From: Agrobacterium tumefaciens
GTDB taxonomy: Bacteria > Pseudomonadota > Alphaproteobacteria > Rhizobiales > Rhizobiaceae
Direction: 5' to 3'
DNA length: 64,000 bases
Assembly (NCBI GenBank): GCA_017744915.1
Contig: JAGIAH010000004.1
Coordinates: 248,001 to 312,000, forward strand
The notes under the pieces were generated by a model, which was not told the origin of the DNA, made no database searches, and worked only from the letters and a program-made list of their open reading frames with translations. The position numbers and the translations under genes are program-made. Within the stretch, counting starts at the first letter, position 1. Every line of letters starts with the position of its first letter. Positions 52,768-62,856 of the stretch are shown in pieces.

Positions 52768-53493
52768 ATGGACACGCTGCAGAAGACCATCCACAATTCC
52801 GAAGAACCCGTCGTCTGCCGCTCTTGCGAGGCGCGACACGGCGGTCTTTGCAGCACGCTGACACCACAGCAACTGTGCGATCTGAACCGCCATTCCAGCC
52901 GCAAGAAACTGGAAGCGGGCAATGAGCTTCTCGGCCAGGGTGAGCTCGTCACCTCCTATGGCAACATTCTCAATGGTGTGGTGAAGCTCTCCAAGATGAT
53001 GTCGGATGGCCGACAGCAGATCGTCGGCCTGCAATTCGCGCCGGATTTCCTCGGCCGTCCCTTCCTGGCCGAAAGCAAGATGACGGCGGAAGCCGCGACC
53101 GATGTGGAGATTTGTCTCTTCCCGCGCCGCGTTGTCGACCGCATGGTCTCCGAAGTGCCTGACATGGAACGCAAGCTCCACAACCAGTCCCTGAAGGAAC
53201 TGGACGAGGCGCGCGACTGGATGCTGACGCTGGGGCGTAAATCAGCACAGGAAAAGGTTGCCAGCTTCCTTTATATGATCGCCACGCATATCGACCCGGA
53301 AAATGAAGACAAATCCTGCTTCGACCTGCCGCTTTCACGGGCCGATATTGCTGATTTCCTTGGCCTCACCATCGAGACAGTTAGCCGGCAAATGACAAAG
53401 TTGCGCAAGGAAGGCATTATCCGCATCGAGAACAACCGCCATATCACGGTGCCTGATCTCGACGTTCTGAGCGAAGCCGCCGGTAACGACTGA
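52768..53493 (+). CDS. fnrN: Oxygen-sensing Crp/Fnr regulator FnrN
   Basis: 241 residues. Fe-S sensor Cys ligands Cys17, Cys20 and Cys28 (CRSCEARHGGLC) plus Cys116 in the cyclic-nucleotide-like domain, as in FNR and FnrN and unlike FixK. The C-terminal helix-turn-helix LSRADIADFLGLTIETVSRQMTKLRKEG has the E-x-x-SR recognition pattern for TTGAT half-sites. A cytosolic activator under low oxygen; targets here include ccoNOQP and hemN by their boxes. ATG 52768 is the likely start, with GGAAAAGGC upstream. Confidence 0.95.
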   Translation: MDTLQKTIHNSEEPVVCRSCEARHGGLCSTLTPQQLCDLNRHSSRKKLEAGNELLGQGELVTSYGNILNGVVKLSKMMSDGRQQIVGLQFAPDFLGRPFLAESKMTAEAATDVEICLFPRRVVDRMVSEVPDMERKLHNQSLKELDEARDWMLTLGRKSAQEKVASFLYMIATHIDPENEDKSCFDLPLSRADIADFLGLTIETVSRQMTKLRKEGIIRIENNRHITVPDLDVLSEAAGND

Positions 53494-53507
53494 CAAAATT
53501 AGCCCTG

Positions 53508-53615
53508 TCACTGCCCCTGAAACGCGGATGCCCCGAAATTGATGTGTGGCGCCCGCGCCTGAGCGGGTGCGAGCGCAAAACCGGCAAGAACCAGCAAAGC
53601 GGCGATGCATTTCAT
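53508..53615 (-). CDS. Possible 35-residue secreted peptide
   Basis: MKCIAALLVLAGFALAPAQARA is a good Sec signal peptide with cleavage near AQA, leaving about 15 residues ending FGASAFQGQ. GGGGTGAAATATC lies before ATG 53615. It converges on fnrN with 14 bases between stops. No homologue known to me; plausible but short. Confidence 0.5.
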   Translation of the reverse strand: MKCIAALLVLAGFALAPAQARAPHINFGASAFQGQ

Positions 53616-53687
53616 GATATTTCACCCCGTGCCCCGCTTTTTCAGCGGCCTGTTTGTTATGGCCGCATCATAAGCGGCAAACCGCCT

Positions 53688-53719
53688 CCATCCGCTTAAC
53701 ATCTTCGGTAAGCGGATGG
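53688..53719. terminator. 11-bp perfect hairpin, possible terminator
   Basis: CCATCCGCTTA pairs with TAAGCGGATGG around a 10-base loop (ACATCTTCGG). No T-run, so termination is not certain. Confidence 0.45.
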
Positions 53720-53811
53720 TTCAGAGGCAGGGTAAAGAAGGGGTTAGGATTGCCGAACGGCATGCCCTGTCAGCCTTTAATGTCGCTACGGAAGGCTCGG
53801 CATCACCACGA

Positions 53812-53841
53812 GTTTCTTCTCCCCGCCGGGGGAGAAGAAAC
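53812..53841. repeat. Dispersed palindromic element, copy 2
   Basis: 13-base arms GTTTCTTCTCCCC and GGGGAGAAGAAAC around GCCG. The arms are the inner part of the longer palindrome at 6719-6761. It lies 116 bases past the end of the lipoprotein gene on its 3' side. Confidence 0.8.
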
Positions 53842-53957
53842 AGGATGCACCCGCTCGCTTCATATGCAGCCTTTGGCTCATAGGAACGGGTCCATTTGGG
53901 GTATGTGAAGACGTTAAGGAGCAGTCCCGGGAACCGTGCAAAATGCGCGGCCGAATC

Positions 53958-54380
53958 TCACTGCGAAGCAGGCGTCGCAACCGGCTTCTGGTTTTCGGCA
54001 AGCGCCCGCAGCTCGGCCACCCGGCGCTTGTATTCAGCTTCCGAAATCTGGCCGTTGCGCCGTGCCGCACCGAGGCGCGAAAGGCTTGTTTCCATCTTGG
54101 AGGCCTCGTCATCGCCCATCTGGCTGCCCGCAGCCGTCAGCGGCTGGGAGAAGGTCGGATAGGTGTCGGTGTCGCGCTTCTGGCTCACCGCAGTGTCGCT
54201 GACGGGCCGCGGACCGACGATTTCAGTCGTCGGGCGGCGCATATGGGCCGGTGCGACGATAGGCTCTGGGGCCTTGCAGGCCGCAAGCGTGGTGACGAGC
54301 ATGGCGCCGGAGAGCGAAAGAACAGCGATTCTCGCGGAGTTTTCCGCATATGTTCCCCATGTGCCCATGTGCTTGCCCAT
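53958..54380 (-). CDS. SHOCT-like lipoprotein
   Basis: 140 residues. MGKHMGTWG...ARIAVLSLSGAMLVTTLAACKAPEP is a lipoprotein signal with lipobox LAAC. The C-terminal part SLSRLGAARRNGQISEAEYKRRVAELRALAE resembles a SHOCT oligomerisation helix pair. The middle is low-complexity and polar. Likely inner- or outer-membrane anchored; role unknown. ATG 54380 has GGCGGA 8 bases upstream; the frame to 54560 is unsupported. Divergent from phaC across 139 bases. Confidence 0.78.
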   Translation of the reverse strand: MGKHMGTWGTYAENSARIAVLSLSGAMLVTTLAACKAPEPIVAPAHMRRPTTEIVGPRPVSDTAVSQKRDTDTYPTFSQPLTAAGSQMGDDEASKMETSLSRLGAARRNGQISEAEYKRRVAELRALAENQKPVATPASQ

Positions 54381-54519
54381 CGTCCTGTTCCGCCTGTAAG
54401 GATATCTGCCGATATCAAATTCGACCGCGGTTCGGCCCTTTGTGGCCTCCCCTTGCTGGTGGAACTTGTATTCGTTTTCATGCAGAATGTGCAAACACAA
54501 ATTTGGTGGAGGATAGCGC

Positions 54520-56379
54520 ATGGCAGGTGTTGACGGCGGGGGGGCGAAAAAGGGTGGCAAAACGCCCGGCTTCGACGCCAGTTCCGCCGAGGCCTACCTG
54601 ATCCGCGACCCCGAAACCTTCGCGGTCAACATCGCCCGCGCACTCGAAAACCTCGGCAAGGCCGCCTCGGAATGGCTGGCGCCGCGCGAACGCGGCGAAA
54701 TTCCCCAGGCAAGCGCCGACCCGATGACCGACCTCATCAAGACGCTCTCCGATGTCGCCGAATACTGGATGGCCGAGCCGAAGCGGTCGCTGGAAGCCCA
54801 GACCCATCTTCTCTCCAGCTATTACGACCTCTGGGCAAAATCGCTGGCACAATTTTCCAGCGAAGCCGATTCGCACTCGGAAAATGCGGCCGAAAGTGGC
54901 CCTGCCCAACGCAGAAGCAAGCGTTTTGCCGATGCCGACTGGCAGGCCAATCCGTTCTTCGATTTCCTGCTGAAAGCCTACCAGACCACCGTCGGTTTCG
55001 CCGACCGGATGGTGACGGAGGCCGAAGGCCTCGACGAGCACACCCGCACCAAGGCGCTGTTCTACATGCGGCAGGTCACGGAGGCTCTCTCTCCGGCCAA
55101 TTTTGTCTTCACCAATCCGCAGGTCTTCCGCGAAACGGTCGCCTCCAGCGGCGCCAATCTCGTCAAGGGCATGGCGCAGCTGGCGGAAGATGTCGCGGCC
55201 GGCAATGGCCATCTGAAACTGCGCCAGACCGATTACAGCAAATTCGTCATCGGCCAGAATATCGCCGTCACCCCCGGCAAGGTGGTGGCGAAAAGCCCGC
55301 TCTGCGAAATCATCCATTATGCCCCGACGACGGAAAAGGTCTTCAAACGGCCGCTGCTGATCGTGCCGCCGTGGATCAACAAATTCTACATTCTCGACCT
55401 CAACCCGCAGAAATCCTTCGTCGGCTGGTGTCTTGAGCAGGGCCACAGCGTCTTCATGGTCTCCTGGATCAACCCGGATGCGCGCCTCGCCGAAAAGGGC
55501 TGGGACGACTACGTCCGCGAGGGTATCGATTTCGCGCTCGACACCATCGAGGAACGGACCGGCGAGAAGGACATCAACGCCATCGGTTATTGCGTCGGCG
55601 GCACGCTTCTGTCTTCGGCGCTGGCGCTGCATGCGCAGGAGGGCAATGAGCGCATCCGCAGCGCCACGCTGCTGGCCGCCCAGACGGATTTCATCCATGC
55701 CGGCGACCTTAAGGTCTTCATAGACGAAGGCCAGCTGGCGGCGCTCGACAAGCACATGCAGGCGGTCGGCTATCTCGATGGCTCGATCATGGCCACCGTT
55801 TTCAACATGCTGCGCGCTTCCGATCTCATCTGGCCCTATGTGGTGGATAATTACCTGCGCGGCACCGAGCCCCTGCCCTTCGATCTCCTCTACTGGAATT
55901 CGGATTCGACCCGGGTTACGGCCGCAAGCCACTCCTTCTATCTGCGCAATTGTTATCTCGAGAACAATCTCGCCCGAGGATTGATGCGCGTTGCTGGCAA
56001 GCGCATCAATCTCGGCGATATAACGATCCCCGTCTACGATCTCGCCACCCGCGACGACCATATCGCGCCGGCAAAATCGGTCTTCACGGGTGCTGCGCTG
56101 TTCGGCGGGCCGGTGGAATTCGTGCTCGGCGCGTCCGGTCACATAGCAGGCGTCGTCAATCCGCCGCAGCTCGAAAAATATCAATATTGGACAGGGCCGT
56201 CACCGGCCGGAGACTTCGACGCCTGGCAGGCTGCCGCTACGGCCCACAAGGGCTCGTGGTGGGTGCACTGGCAGAACTGGATCGAAGACCAGAACGCCGA
56301 GAAGGTGAAAGCGCGGAAGCCGGGGGCCGGCAAGCGGCCCGTACTCGGCGATGCGCCGGGAACCTACGTCCTTTCCTGA
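54520..56379 (+). CDS. phaC: Class I poly(3-hydroxyalkanoate) synthase
   Basis: 619 residues. Lipase-like box GYCVGGT with the catalytic Cys, acid and His of the triad in the [10 protein letters not shown] region and [52 protein letters not shown] is the class I hallmark. N-terminal 110 residues include a variable segment ([22 protein letters not shown]). It polymerises (R)-3-hydroxyacyl-CoA into storage granules. No phaA, phaB or phaR is next to it. Start ATG 54520, GTGGAGGATAGCGC upstream. Confidence 0.96.
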   Translation: MAGVDGGGAKKGGKTPGFDASSAEAYLIRDPETFAVNIARALENLGKAASEWLAPRERGEIPQASADPMTDLIKTLSDVAEYWMAEPKRSLEAQTHLLSSYYDLWAKSLAQFSSEADSHSENAAESGPAQRRSKRFADADWQANPFFDFLLKAYQTTVGFADRMVTEAEGLDEHTRTKALFYMRQVTEALSPANFVFTNPQVFRETVASSGANLVKGMAQLAEDVAAGNGHLKLRQTDYSKFVIGQNIAVTPGKVVAKSPLCEIIHYAPTTEKVFKRPLLIVPPWINKFYILDLNPQKSFVGWCLEQGHSVFMVSWINPDARLAEKGWDDYVREGIDFALDTIEERTGEKDINAIGYCVGGTLLSSALALHAQEGNERIRSATLLAAQTDFIHAGDLKVFIDEGQLAALDKHMQAVGYLDGSIMATVFNMLRASDLIWPYVVDNYLRGTEPLPFDLLYWNSDSTRVTAASHSFYLRNCYLENNLARGLMRVAGKRINLGDITIPVYDLATRDDHIAPAKSVFTGAALFGGPVEFVLGASGHIAGVVNPPQLEKYQYWTGPSPAGDFDAWQAAATAHKGSWWVHWQNWIEDQNAEKVKARKPGAGKRPVLGDAPGTYVLS

Positions 56380-56411
56380 CCACGCCCATCATTTCTCACC
56401 TTCAAGGCCCC

Positions 56412-57131
56412 ATGTTCTTCACGCCCCCACTTATTCCCGCCACGCTCGTTTCCCGTTACAAGCGCTTCCTGTTCGATGCCGTCCTGGAAGACGGCACGGC
56501 GATCACCGGCTCCTGCCCCAATACCGGCTCCATGCGCGGGCTGACGACGCCGGGTTCCCGCATCTGGCTCTCCGAACATGACAGCCCCACGCGCAAATAT
56601 CGCCACATGCTGGAAATGGTCGAGGCCGATGGCACGGTGGTCGGCATCAATACCGGCATGCCGAACCGGCTGGCGGAAGAAGCGATCCTCACCGGCCGCA
56701 TCCCGGAGCTTGCCGGCTATTCGACAATCCGCCGCGAACAGAAATACGGGCGCAATTCCCGCATCGATTTCCTGCTGTCGAAAGAAGATCGGCCGGATGC
56801 CTATGTGGAGGTGAAGAACGTGCATTTCATGCGCGAGAAAGGCCTCGCCGAATTCCCTGATACCGCCACCAAACGCGGCGCTAAACATCTGGAGGAACTG
56901 GGTGACGCAGCTGAAGCTGGTTGCCGTGCGGTGATGCTTTATCTCATCCAGCGCGACGATTGCGAGCGGATGCGCATCTGCGACGATCTCGATCCCGCCT
57001 ATGCGCTGGCGTTTCAACGGGCGATGGCGCGCGGCGTGGAGGCCTATGCGGTGAAATGCACGGTCTCGCCCTCACAAATTTCGGTCAGCGGAACGGTTAA
57101 GATGGACGAATGGCGTCCGGCTGTTTTATGA
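56412..57131 (+). CDS. sfsA: SfsA family DNA-binding/sugar fermentation stimulation protein
   Basis: 239 residues, normal for SfsA. Family marks: [58 protein letters not shown] and [10 protein letters not shown]. Fold is nuclease-like with ExK in VEVKNV; cell role poorly known. The open frame reaches back to 55950 within phaC, but ATG 56412 with AAGG begins the family sequence. 32 bases after phaC and followed by map after 28. Confidence 0.92.
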   Translation: MFFTPPLIPATLVSRYKRFLFDAVLEDGTAITGSCPNTGSMRGLTTPGSRIWLSEHDSPTRKYRHMLEMVEADGTVVGINTGMPNRLAEEAILTGRIPELAGYSTIRREQKYGRNSRIDFLLSKEDRPDAYVEVKNVHFMREKGLAEFPDTATKRGAKHLEELGDAAEAGCRAVMLYLIQRDDCERMRICDDLDPAYALAFQRAMARGVEAYAVKCTVSPSQISVSGTVKMDEWRPAVL

Positions 57132-57159
57132 ACAGGGACGTAAAGAGACAGAAAGCACT

Positions 57160-57996
57160 ATGATGGTCACCTATATCGACGCAGCCTCCGCCCCCCTCAA
57201 GAACACAGGCGTCATCCGCCTTTATAGCCCTGAGGATTTTGATGGCATGCGCAAGGCGTGCCAGCTGACGGCACGCTGCCTCGATGAGCTGGCGGCGATC
57301 GTCAAGCCGGGCGTGACGACCGACGCCATCGACCGTTTCGTCTTCGAATTCGGTGCCGACCACGGCGCACTGCCGGCAACGCTGAATTATCGCGGTTATA
57401 CGAAATCCGTCTGCACCTCGATCAACCACGTCGTCTGCCACGGCATTCCGGATGAAAAGCCGCTGCGCGAAGGCGATATCGTCAATATCGACGTGACCTA
57501 TGTGCTTGACGGTTGGCACGGCGATTCGAGCCGCATGTATCCGGTCGGCCAGATCAAGCGCGCTGCCGAACGGCTGATGGAAGTGACCTATGAATGCCTG
57601 CTGCGCGGCATTGCAGCGGTCAAGCCCGGTGTGCGTACCGGCGCGATCGGCGCGGCGATCCAGGCCTATGCGGAAGCGGAACGCTGCTCCGTTGTGCGCG
57701 ATTTCTGCGGCCACGGCGTCGGACGCCTGTTCCACGACACGCCGAACATCCTGCATTACGGCCACCCCGACGAAGGCCCGGAAATCCGCGAGGGCATGAT
57801 CTTCACCATCGAGCCGATGATCAACCTCGGCAAGCCGCATGTGAAGGTGCTCTCCGACGGCTGGACGGCGGTGACGCGCGACCGTTCGCTCTCCGCGCAG
57901 TATGAACATGCCGTCGGCGTGACAGCCACAGGCTGCGAAATCTTTACGCTGTCGCCGGGCGGCTTCGATCGTCCGGGCCTGCCGCCACTCGCATAA
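57160..57996 (+). CDS. map: Type I methionine aminopeptidase
   Basis: 278 residues. Metal ligands in the usual places: [22 protein letters not shown] (two Asp), [20 protein letters not shown] (His), [12 protein letters not shown] (Glu) and [17 protein letters not shown] (Glu). [10 protein letters not shown]-type His is in [15 protein letters not shown]. It removes the initiator Met from new proteins. Two adjacent ATGs (57160, 57163) are possible. Likely in one transcript with sfsA and radC (gap to radC 14 bases). Confidence 0.95.
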   Translation: MMVTYIDAASAPLKNTGVIRLYSPEDFDGMRKACQLTARCLDELAAIVKPGVTTDAIDRFVFEFGADHGALPATLNYRGYTKSVCTSINHVVCHGIPDEKPLREGDIVNIDVTYVLDGWHGDSSRMYPVGQIKRAAERLMEVTYECLLRGIAAVKPGVRTGAIGAAIQAYAEAERCSVVRDFCGHGVGRLFHDTPNILHYGHPDEGPEIREGMIFTIEPMINLGKPHVKVLSDGWTAVTRDRSLSAQYEHAVGVTATGCEIFTLSPGGFDRPGLPPLA

Positions 57997-58010
57997 GGCC
58001 AGACCCGCCT

Positions 58011-58853
58011 ATGGCAAAACGCCCTGCCCCGCCTTCCGCCGATCTTTCCACGACACCCGGCTTTGAGGCGGGCGAAGGCGATCTGTTCGACGGGGCGGAT
58101 GAGCGCGGCTTTTTTGCCGAACCGCGAAGCGCGCCCAAGAAGGCCGAGCGGGCCGCAGCCGTTGCGGAACAGGAAGCGGATGCCGCTCACTATCACGGCC
58201 ACCGGGACCGGCTGCGGGCGCGTTACCGCGATGGCGGCGATGCTGCGCTTGCCGATTATGAATTGCTGGAACTGCTGTTGTTCCGGCTGATCCCGAGGCG
58301 CGACACCAAGCCCATCGCCAAGGCCCTCATCACCCGTTTCGGAACATTGGGCGGCGTGCTTGGTGCGCCTTTGCCGCTATTGCAGGAGGTGAAGGGCGTG
58401 GGCGAGGCCGTGGCGCTTGATCTGAAGCTCGTCGCTTCGGTGTCCCAACGCATGCTGAAAAGCGAAATCCGCAACAAGCAGGTTCTCGGCTCCTGGTCGT
58501 CCGTCATCGACTATTGCCACGCCGCCATGGCCCATGAGACGCGCGAACAGTTCCGCATCCTGTTCCTCGACAAGCGCAATGTGCTGATCGCCGACGAGGT
58601 GCAGAGTCAGGGAACCGTGGATCACACGCCGGTCTATCCGCGTGAAGTGGTGCGCCGCGCCCTTGAACTTTCCGCTACCGCATTGATTTTAATCCACAAT
58701 CACCCGAGCGGCGACCCCACCCCTTCACGCGCGGATATCGAGATGACCAAAACCATCATCGATACCGCAAAGCCGCTCGGCATCGCCGTTCATGATCACA
58801 TCATCGTCGGCAAGGACGGCCATGCGAGCTTCAAGGGCCTTCGGCTGATCTGA
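58011..58853 (+). CDS. radC: RadC/JAMM domain protein
   Basis: 280 residues. N-terminal helix-hairpin-helix (about 75-135, [18 protein letters not shown]-like), then an MPN/JAMM domain with the metal site [22 protein letters not shown]. The first 55 residues are variable and acidic. Named for DNA repair in the past, but the real function is not established. It follows map by 14 bases. Confidence 0.93.
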   Translation: MAKRPAPPSADLSTTPGFEAGEGDLFDGADERGFFAEPRSAPKKAERAAAVAEQEADAAHYHGHRDRLRARYRDGGDAALADYELLELLLFRLIPRRDTKPIAKALITRFGTLGGVLGAPLPLLQEVKGVGEAVALDLKLVASVSQRMLKSEIRNKQVLGSWSSVIDYCHAAMAHETREQFRILFLDKRNVLIADEVQSQGTVDHTPVYPREVVRRALELSATALILIHNHPSGDPTPSRADIEMTKTIIDTAKPLGIAVHDHIIVGKDGHASFKGLRLI

Positions 58854-58999
58854 AGTGGCGGGTGCTGACGCGAAGATTATTTCCCGCCTGCAACCCACAA
58901 GAGCGACGTCAACACAAAATTAACACCCATAAATTAGCATTTCCGAAAATAATAAATCAAGGCATCGAACCTTGATGCCTTAAGGAACGGGGGTGCTTT

Positions 59000-59422
59000 A
59001 TGCGTAATGGAGTACGTTTCTTTCGCGATCGATCCGGTTCGTCCGCAATCGAGTTCGCCATCGTCGCGCCAATCTTCTTTCTCGTCCTTTTGACCATGAT
59101 CGCCTACGGCATCTATCTCATGGCGGCCTATTCGGTGCAGCAGGTCGCGGCCGATGCGGCGCGAACGGCGGTTGCCGGGCTGAATACGACCGAGCGACAG
59201 CAGCTTGCCCGGGATTTCGTCACCAAAAGCGATCTCAGCTACGCTTTCATGGACAAATCGCGCTTCACCGTCGATGTCGCCACCGATCCAGCCAATGCCA
59301 ACCAGTTCACGGTGAAGGTCGAATACGACGCCAGCAACCTGCCGATCTGGAGCCTCTACAGCTACACCCTGCCCGAGCCGGTCATCCGGCGTTTTTCCAC
59401 CATCCGGATCGGAGGAGCATGA
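59000..59422 (+). CDS. TadE-like pseudopilin
   Basis: 140 residues. FFRDRSGSSAIEFAIVAPIFFLVLLTMIAYGIYL is a TadE/F prepilin-like start: G then a glutamate at position 5 of the mature part, followed by a hydrophobic helix (about 18-42). VQQVAADAARTAVAG follows. Pseudopilins of the Tad secretion machine. No other tad/cpa gene lies nearby apart from the next one. It ends 1 base before that gene. Confidence 0.85.
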   Translation: MRNGVRFFRDRSGSSAIEFAIVAPIFFLVLLTMIAYGIYLMAAYSVQQVAADAARTAVAGLNTTERQQLARDFVTKSDLSYAFMDKSRFTVDVATDPANANQFTVKVEYDASNLPIWSLYSYTLPEPVIRRFSTIRIGGA

Positions 59423-59423
59423 C

Positions 59424-61163
59424 ATGCGAGATATCCATTCCCTGCTTCCCCGCTTCCTCAAGGATAGAACGGGCAACATCGCCATTTCAGCCGGGCTCAC
59501 TGCACCGCTCTTCATCGGCATATTGGCGCTGGGCGTCGATTACGGTTATCTGACATTGCAGAAGCGGCAATTGCAGCAGACCGCCGATCTCGCGGCCATA
59601 TCGGCAGCAGCCAGCTCCACCGACGCCGAGAAGGCCGTCCAGCAATATTTCGCCCTCAATGGCATGGATCTCGGCGTCAAGACGGACAAGGGTCTCCTGA
59701 CCGCAAATGGGTTGCAGCCCTTCGATCCCTTGAATGAATTCGCCAGCAGCAAGGGTTATGCCGAAGTCATCAAGGGTCACTACGAACCGGATGCGACCGT
59801 ACCGGTCGGCCAGCGTTTCGTCGACAATGCCCTGCCCACCAATGCGATCAAGGTGAACATTGTCGAGCAGGGGCAGATATTCTTCGCCTCCGCCTTCGCC
59901 AAGCCGCCCAAGGTCTCGGCGGTGGGAACGGCCTCGTCGCAGAAGATCGCCGCATTTTCGGTGGGATCACGACTGGCGAGCCTCGATGAGGGAATTCTCA
60001 ACAGCCTGCTCGGTGGCCTGCTCGGCACCACGGTGTCGCTGAAGCTCATGGATTACCAGGCGCTTCTCGCCGCCGATGTCAATGCACTGAAGATCGTCGA
60101 GGCGCTGGCCATCGATCTCAACCTCACCGCCGGCACCTACAAGGATGTGCTGAAGACGGAAATCAGCTACGGCAAATTCCTCGACGTGCTGACGAAAACC
60201 ACAGGGTTACAGCCGGCGGTGGTCAACATCCTGAATACGCTGCAAAAAACCGTCAACAAGAGCAACGTCAAGATCAAGCTTGAGGAAATCCTCAATCTCG
60301 GCCCCTTCTCCGACAAGCTGATCGGCACGGGTGAAAACCTCAAGGTGACAGCCGGCGTCTTCGATCTCATCAATGCCGCTGCCGTGGCGGGCAATGGCGG
60401 CAACCAGCTGGGGCTTAATCTCAACGCCAATATTCTCGGCCTCGCCTCGGTCAAGGCAACGCTCGCCATTGGCGAACCGCCCGTCGAAACGCCGTCGCTC
60501 GCCGTCGGTGGTCAGGGCACCATCGTGCGCACCGCGCAGACCCGGCTGGCGGTCAATGTCGTGGTAGATGGGTTGCAGGCCATTGCCGGCCTCAAGGTCA
60601 ATATTCCGCTCTATGTGGAAGTTGCCCATGCCGAAGCGCGGCTTGCCGACATTCGCTGCACGGGCGGTGGACAGGGTACCGTCGATGTCGAGGTCGTTCC
60701 CGGCGTCGCCGAAATCGCGCTCGGCAATGTCGATACCACGGCCTTTGCCAATTTCGGCAAGGACCCGCGCGTCACCAAGGCGGCCATCGTGGATTCGGCG
60801 CTGCTTGCCATCAATGGCAGCGCCCTCATCAACGCCACCAACATGACGAAGACCAAGCTGACCTTCACCCAGTCGGATATTACACAAGCCAAGATCAAGA
60901 GCGTGTCGACCAAGGACACCGTTACCACTCTTGTCAGTTCACTGCTGAAGAACCTCAACCTGGATATCCGGATTCTCTTCCTCAACCTCGATCTGGGAGG
61001 TCTGGCAGGCATTCAGTCAGCGCTTGCCAACACGCTCGCGGCAGTCACGGCTCCCGTCGATCAGCTGCTCTACAATGTGCTTCTGGTTCTCGGCGTCAAG
61101 ATCGGCGAAGCCGATGTGCGCGTCACCGACGTCCGCTGCCAGCAACCGGCGCTGGTGCAATAG
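59424..61163 (+). CDS. TadG-like Tad-domain protein
   Basis: 579 residues. N-terminal FLKDRTGNIAISAGLTAPLFIGILALGVDYGYLTLQKRQLQQTADLAAISAA is the Tad-domain/TadG signature with a membrane helix (about 22-40). The remaining 500 residues form a long secreted domain with many repeats of AxxLxxLxLNLxxxT type, for example LNLNANILGLASVKATLAIG, and VEVVPGVAEIALGNVDTT, ending with two paired Cys segments (DIRCTGGG and DVRCQQPALVQ). Substrate-side or surface protein of a Tad system whose motor genes are elsewhere. A strong terminator follows. Confidence 0.82.
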   Translation: MRDIHSLLPRFLKDRTGNIAISAGLTAPLFIGILALGVDYGYLTLQKRQLQQTADLAAISAAASSTDAEKAVQQYFALNGMDLGVKTDKGLLTANGLQPFDPLNEFASSKGYAEVIKGHYEPDATVPVGQRFVDNALPTNAIKVNIVEQGQIFFASAFAKPPKVSAVGTASSQKIAAFSVGSRLASLDEGILNSLLGGLLGTTVSLKLMDYQALLAADVNALKIVEALAIDLNLTAGTYKDVLKTEISYGKFLDVLTKTTGLQPAVVNILNTLQKTVNKSNVKIKLEEILNLGPFSDKLIGTGENLKVTAGVFDLINAAAVAGNGGNQLGLNLNANILGLASVKATLAIGEPPVETPSLAVGGQGTIVRTAQTRLAVNVVVDGLQAIAGLKVNIPLYVEVAHAEARLADIRCTGGGQGTVDVEVVPGVAEIALGNVDTTAFANFGKDPRVTKAAIVDSALLAINGSALINATNMTKTKLTFTQSDITQAKIKSVSTKDTVTTLVSSLLKNLNLDIRILFLNLDLGGLAGIQSALANTLAAVTAPVDQLLYNVLLVLGVKIGEADVRVTDVRCQQPALVQ

Positions 61164-61180
61164 CTCAGCACCGCGCATGA

Positions 61181-61214
61181 AAAAGCCGCCGGAGGGTCTC
61201 CCGGCGGCTTTTTT
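61181..61214. terminator. Bidirectional terminator between the Tad gene and aroF
   Basis: AAAAGCCGCCGG pairs with CCGGCGGCTTTT around an 8-base loop; T-run on both strands. Confidence 0.9.
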
Positions 61215-61230
61215 CGTTCACGGCGTTACC

Positions 61231-62607
61231 TTACGCGTTGGCGATCGCCAGGCGCTTCTCGTCACGGCCGCTCTTCATGCGCTCGGACAGCAGGAACGCC
61301 AGTTCCAGCGCCTGATCGGCATTGAGACGCGGATCGCAATGGGTGTGGTAACGGTCGGACAGCGAATCCGCCGTCACGGCGCGCGCGCCACCCGTGCATT
61401 CGGTCACGTCCTTGCCGGTCATCTCGATATGGATGCCACCCGGATGCGTGCCTTCGGCGCGGTGGATCTGGAAGAAGCTTTCGACTTCCGACAGGATGCG
61501 CTCGAACGGACGCGTCTTGTAGTGGTTGAGCGTGATCGTGTTGCCATGCATCGGATCGCAGGACCAGACGACCTTGCGGCCTTCCTTCTCAACCGCACGG
61601 ATGAGCTTCGGCAGGCTGTCCGCCACCTTGTCATGGCCGAAGCGGCAGATCAGCGTCAGACGGCCGGCCTCGTTTGCCGGGTTCAGCGCATCGATCAGCT
61701 CGATCAGATTGTCAGGCGTCAGCGACGGACCACATTTCAGGCCGATCGGGTTCTTGATGCCGCGGAAATATTCCACATGCGCATGGTCGAGCTGGCGCGT
61801 ACGGTCGCCGATCCACAGCATGTGCCCGGAGGTCGCATACCAGTCGCCGGATGTGGAATCGACGCGGGTCAGCGCCTCTTCATAACCAAGCAGCAGCGCT
61901 TCATGGCTGGTGAAGAAGTCGGTCTCGCGCAGGCTCGGATTGCTGTCCGCGCTGATGCCGATCGCCTTCATGAAATCCATGGTTTCGGAGATGCGGTCGG
62001 CCAGCTTGCGGTAACGGTCCGCCTGCGGGCTGTCCTTGATGAAGCCGAGCATCCACTGGTGAACGTTTTCAAGGTTGGCGTAACCACCCATCGCGAAAGC
62101 GCGCAGCAGGTTCAGCGTCGCCGCCGACTGGCGGTACGCGTCGAGCTGGCGCTCCGGGTTCGGAATGCGCGAGGCCTCGTTGAATTCGATGCCATTGATG
62201 ATGTCACCGCGATAGGACGGCAACGACACGCCATCCTGCACTTCCACGTTGGAAGAGCGCGGCTTGGCAAACTGGCCGGCAATACGTCCCACCTTCACGA
62301 CAGGTAGCTGCGCGCCATAGGTCAGCACGACGGCCATCTGCAGGAAAGCGCGGAAGAAGTCGCGGATATTGTCGGCGCCATGCTCGAGGAAGCTTTCAGC
62401 ACAATCGCCGCCCTGCATCAGGAAGGCGTTGCCTTCAGCCACATTGGCGAGCTGTTTTTTCAGGCGGCGGGCTTCACCTGCAAAGACCAGCGGCGGATAG
62501 GTCGCAAGGGTGGCTTCCGTGGCCGCAAGCGCTGCCGCGTCCGGATATTCGGGAACCTGCTGGATCGGTTTCTGTCGCCAGCTGCCGGGGGTCCAATTCT
62601 GTGCCAT
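61231..62607 (-). CDS. aroF (aroG): Class II 3-deoxy-7-phosphoheptulonate (DAHP) synthase
   Basis: 458 residues, the plant-like class II enzyme. Marks: [12 protein letters not shown] (metal Cys), [54 protein letters not shown] and [32 protein letters not shown]. It joins erythrose-4-phosphate and PEP as the first step to aromatic amino acids. ATG 62607 follows AAAAAAGGGTAAGAAC. 249 bases separate it from gor upstream on the same strand; I saw no Trp-rich leader peptide there. Confidence 0.95.
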   Translation of the reverse strand: MAQNWTPGSWRQKPIQQVPEYPDAAALAATEATLATYPPLVFAGEARRLKKQLANVAEGNAFLMQGGDCAESFLEHGADNIRDFFRAFLQMAVVLTYGAQLPVVKVGRIAGQFAKPRSSNVEVQDGVSLPSYRGDIINGIEFNEASRIPNPERQLDAYRQSAATLNLLRAFAMGGYANLENVHQWMLGFIKDSPQADRYRKLADRISETMDFMKAIGISADSNPSLRETDFFTSHEALLLGYEEALTRVDSTSGDWYATSGHMLWIGDRTRQLDHAHVEYFRGIKNPIGLKCGPSLTPDNLIELIDALNPANEAGRLTLICRFGHDKVADSLPKLIRAVEKEGRKVVWSCDPMHGNTITLNHYKTRPFERILSEVESFFQIHRAEGTHPGGIHIEMTGKDVTECTGGARAVTADSLSDRYHTHCDPRLNADQALELAFLLSERMKSGRDEKRLAIANA

Positions 62608-62776
62608 GTTCTTACCCTTTTTTCGCCCGCGCGACTGCCGCGCGACCGCCTCGAAAAATTGAGCGGCTTATAGCTCCAAGCATCGGCTTTGCATAGCCGA
62701 TCCCCGAGCTAACAGGCTCATTCTGCCCGTTTTGGGCGCTCCAGATACACAAAAGTCAATTCAAACGATTTAACAA

Positions 62777-62818
62777 CCCGCCGCCATCCGAAAAACATCG
62801 GTTTTCAAAGGGCGGCGG
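62777..62818 (-). terminator. Hairpin after gor
   Basis: CCCGCCGCC pairs with GGGCGGCGG, with an inner small hairpin (CCGA/TCGG type) in its loop, 39 bases after the gor stop. No clear T-run. Confidence 0.5.
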
Positions 62819-62856
62819 CGGATGCGTACAGCGATTATATCACGCCTGTATCGGCG

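Larger units (their letters stand above)
53616..53957. other. Intergenic region with two hairpins
   Basis: 342 bases between the small peptide gene and the lipoprotein gene. It holds the hairpin at 53688-53719 and the palindromic repeat at 53812-53841. No supported coding sequence. Confidence 0.6.

Noticed and set aside
54478-56184. A 568-codon open frame opposite phaC
   Set aside because: Shadow of a conserved synthase; no ribosome site or domain.
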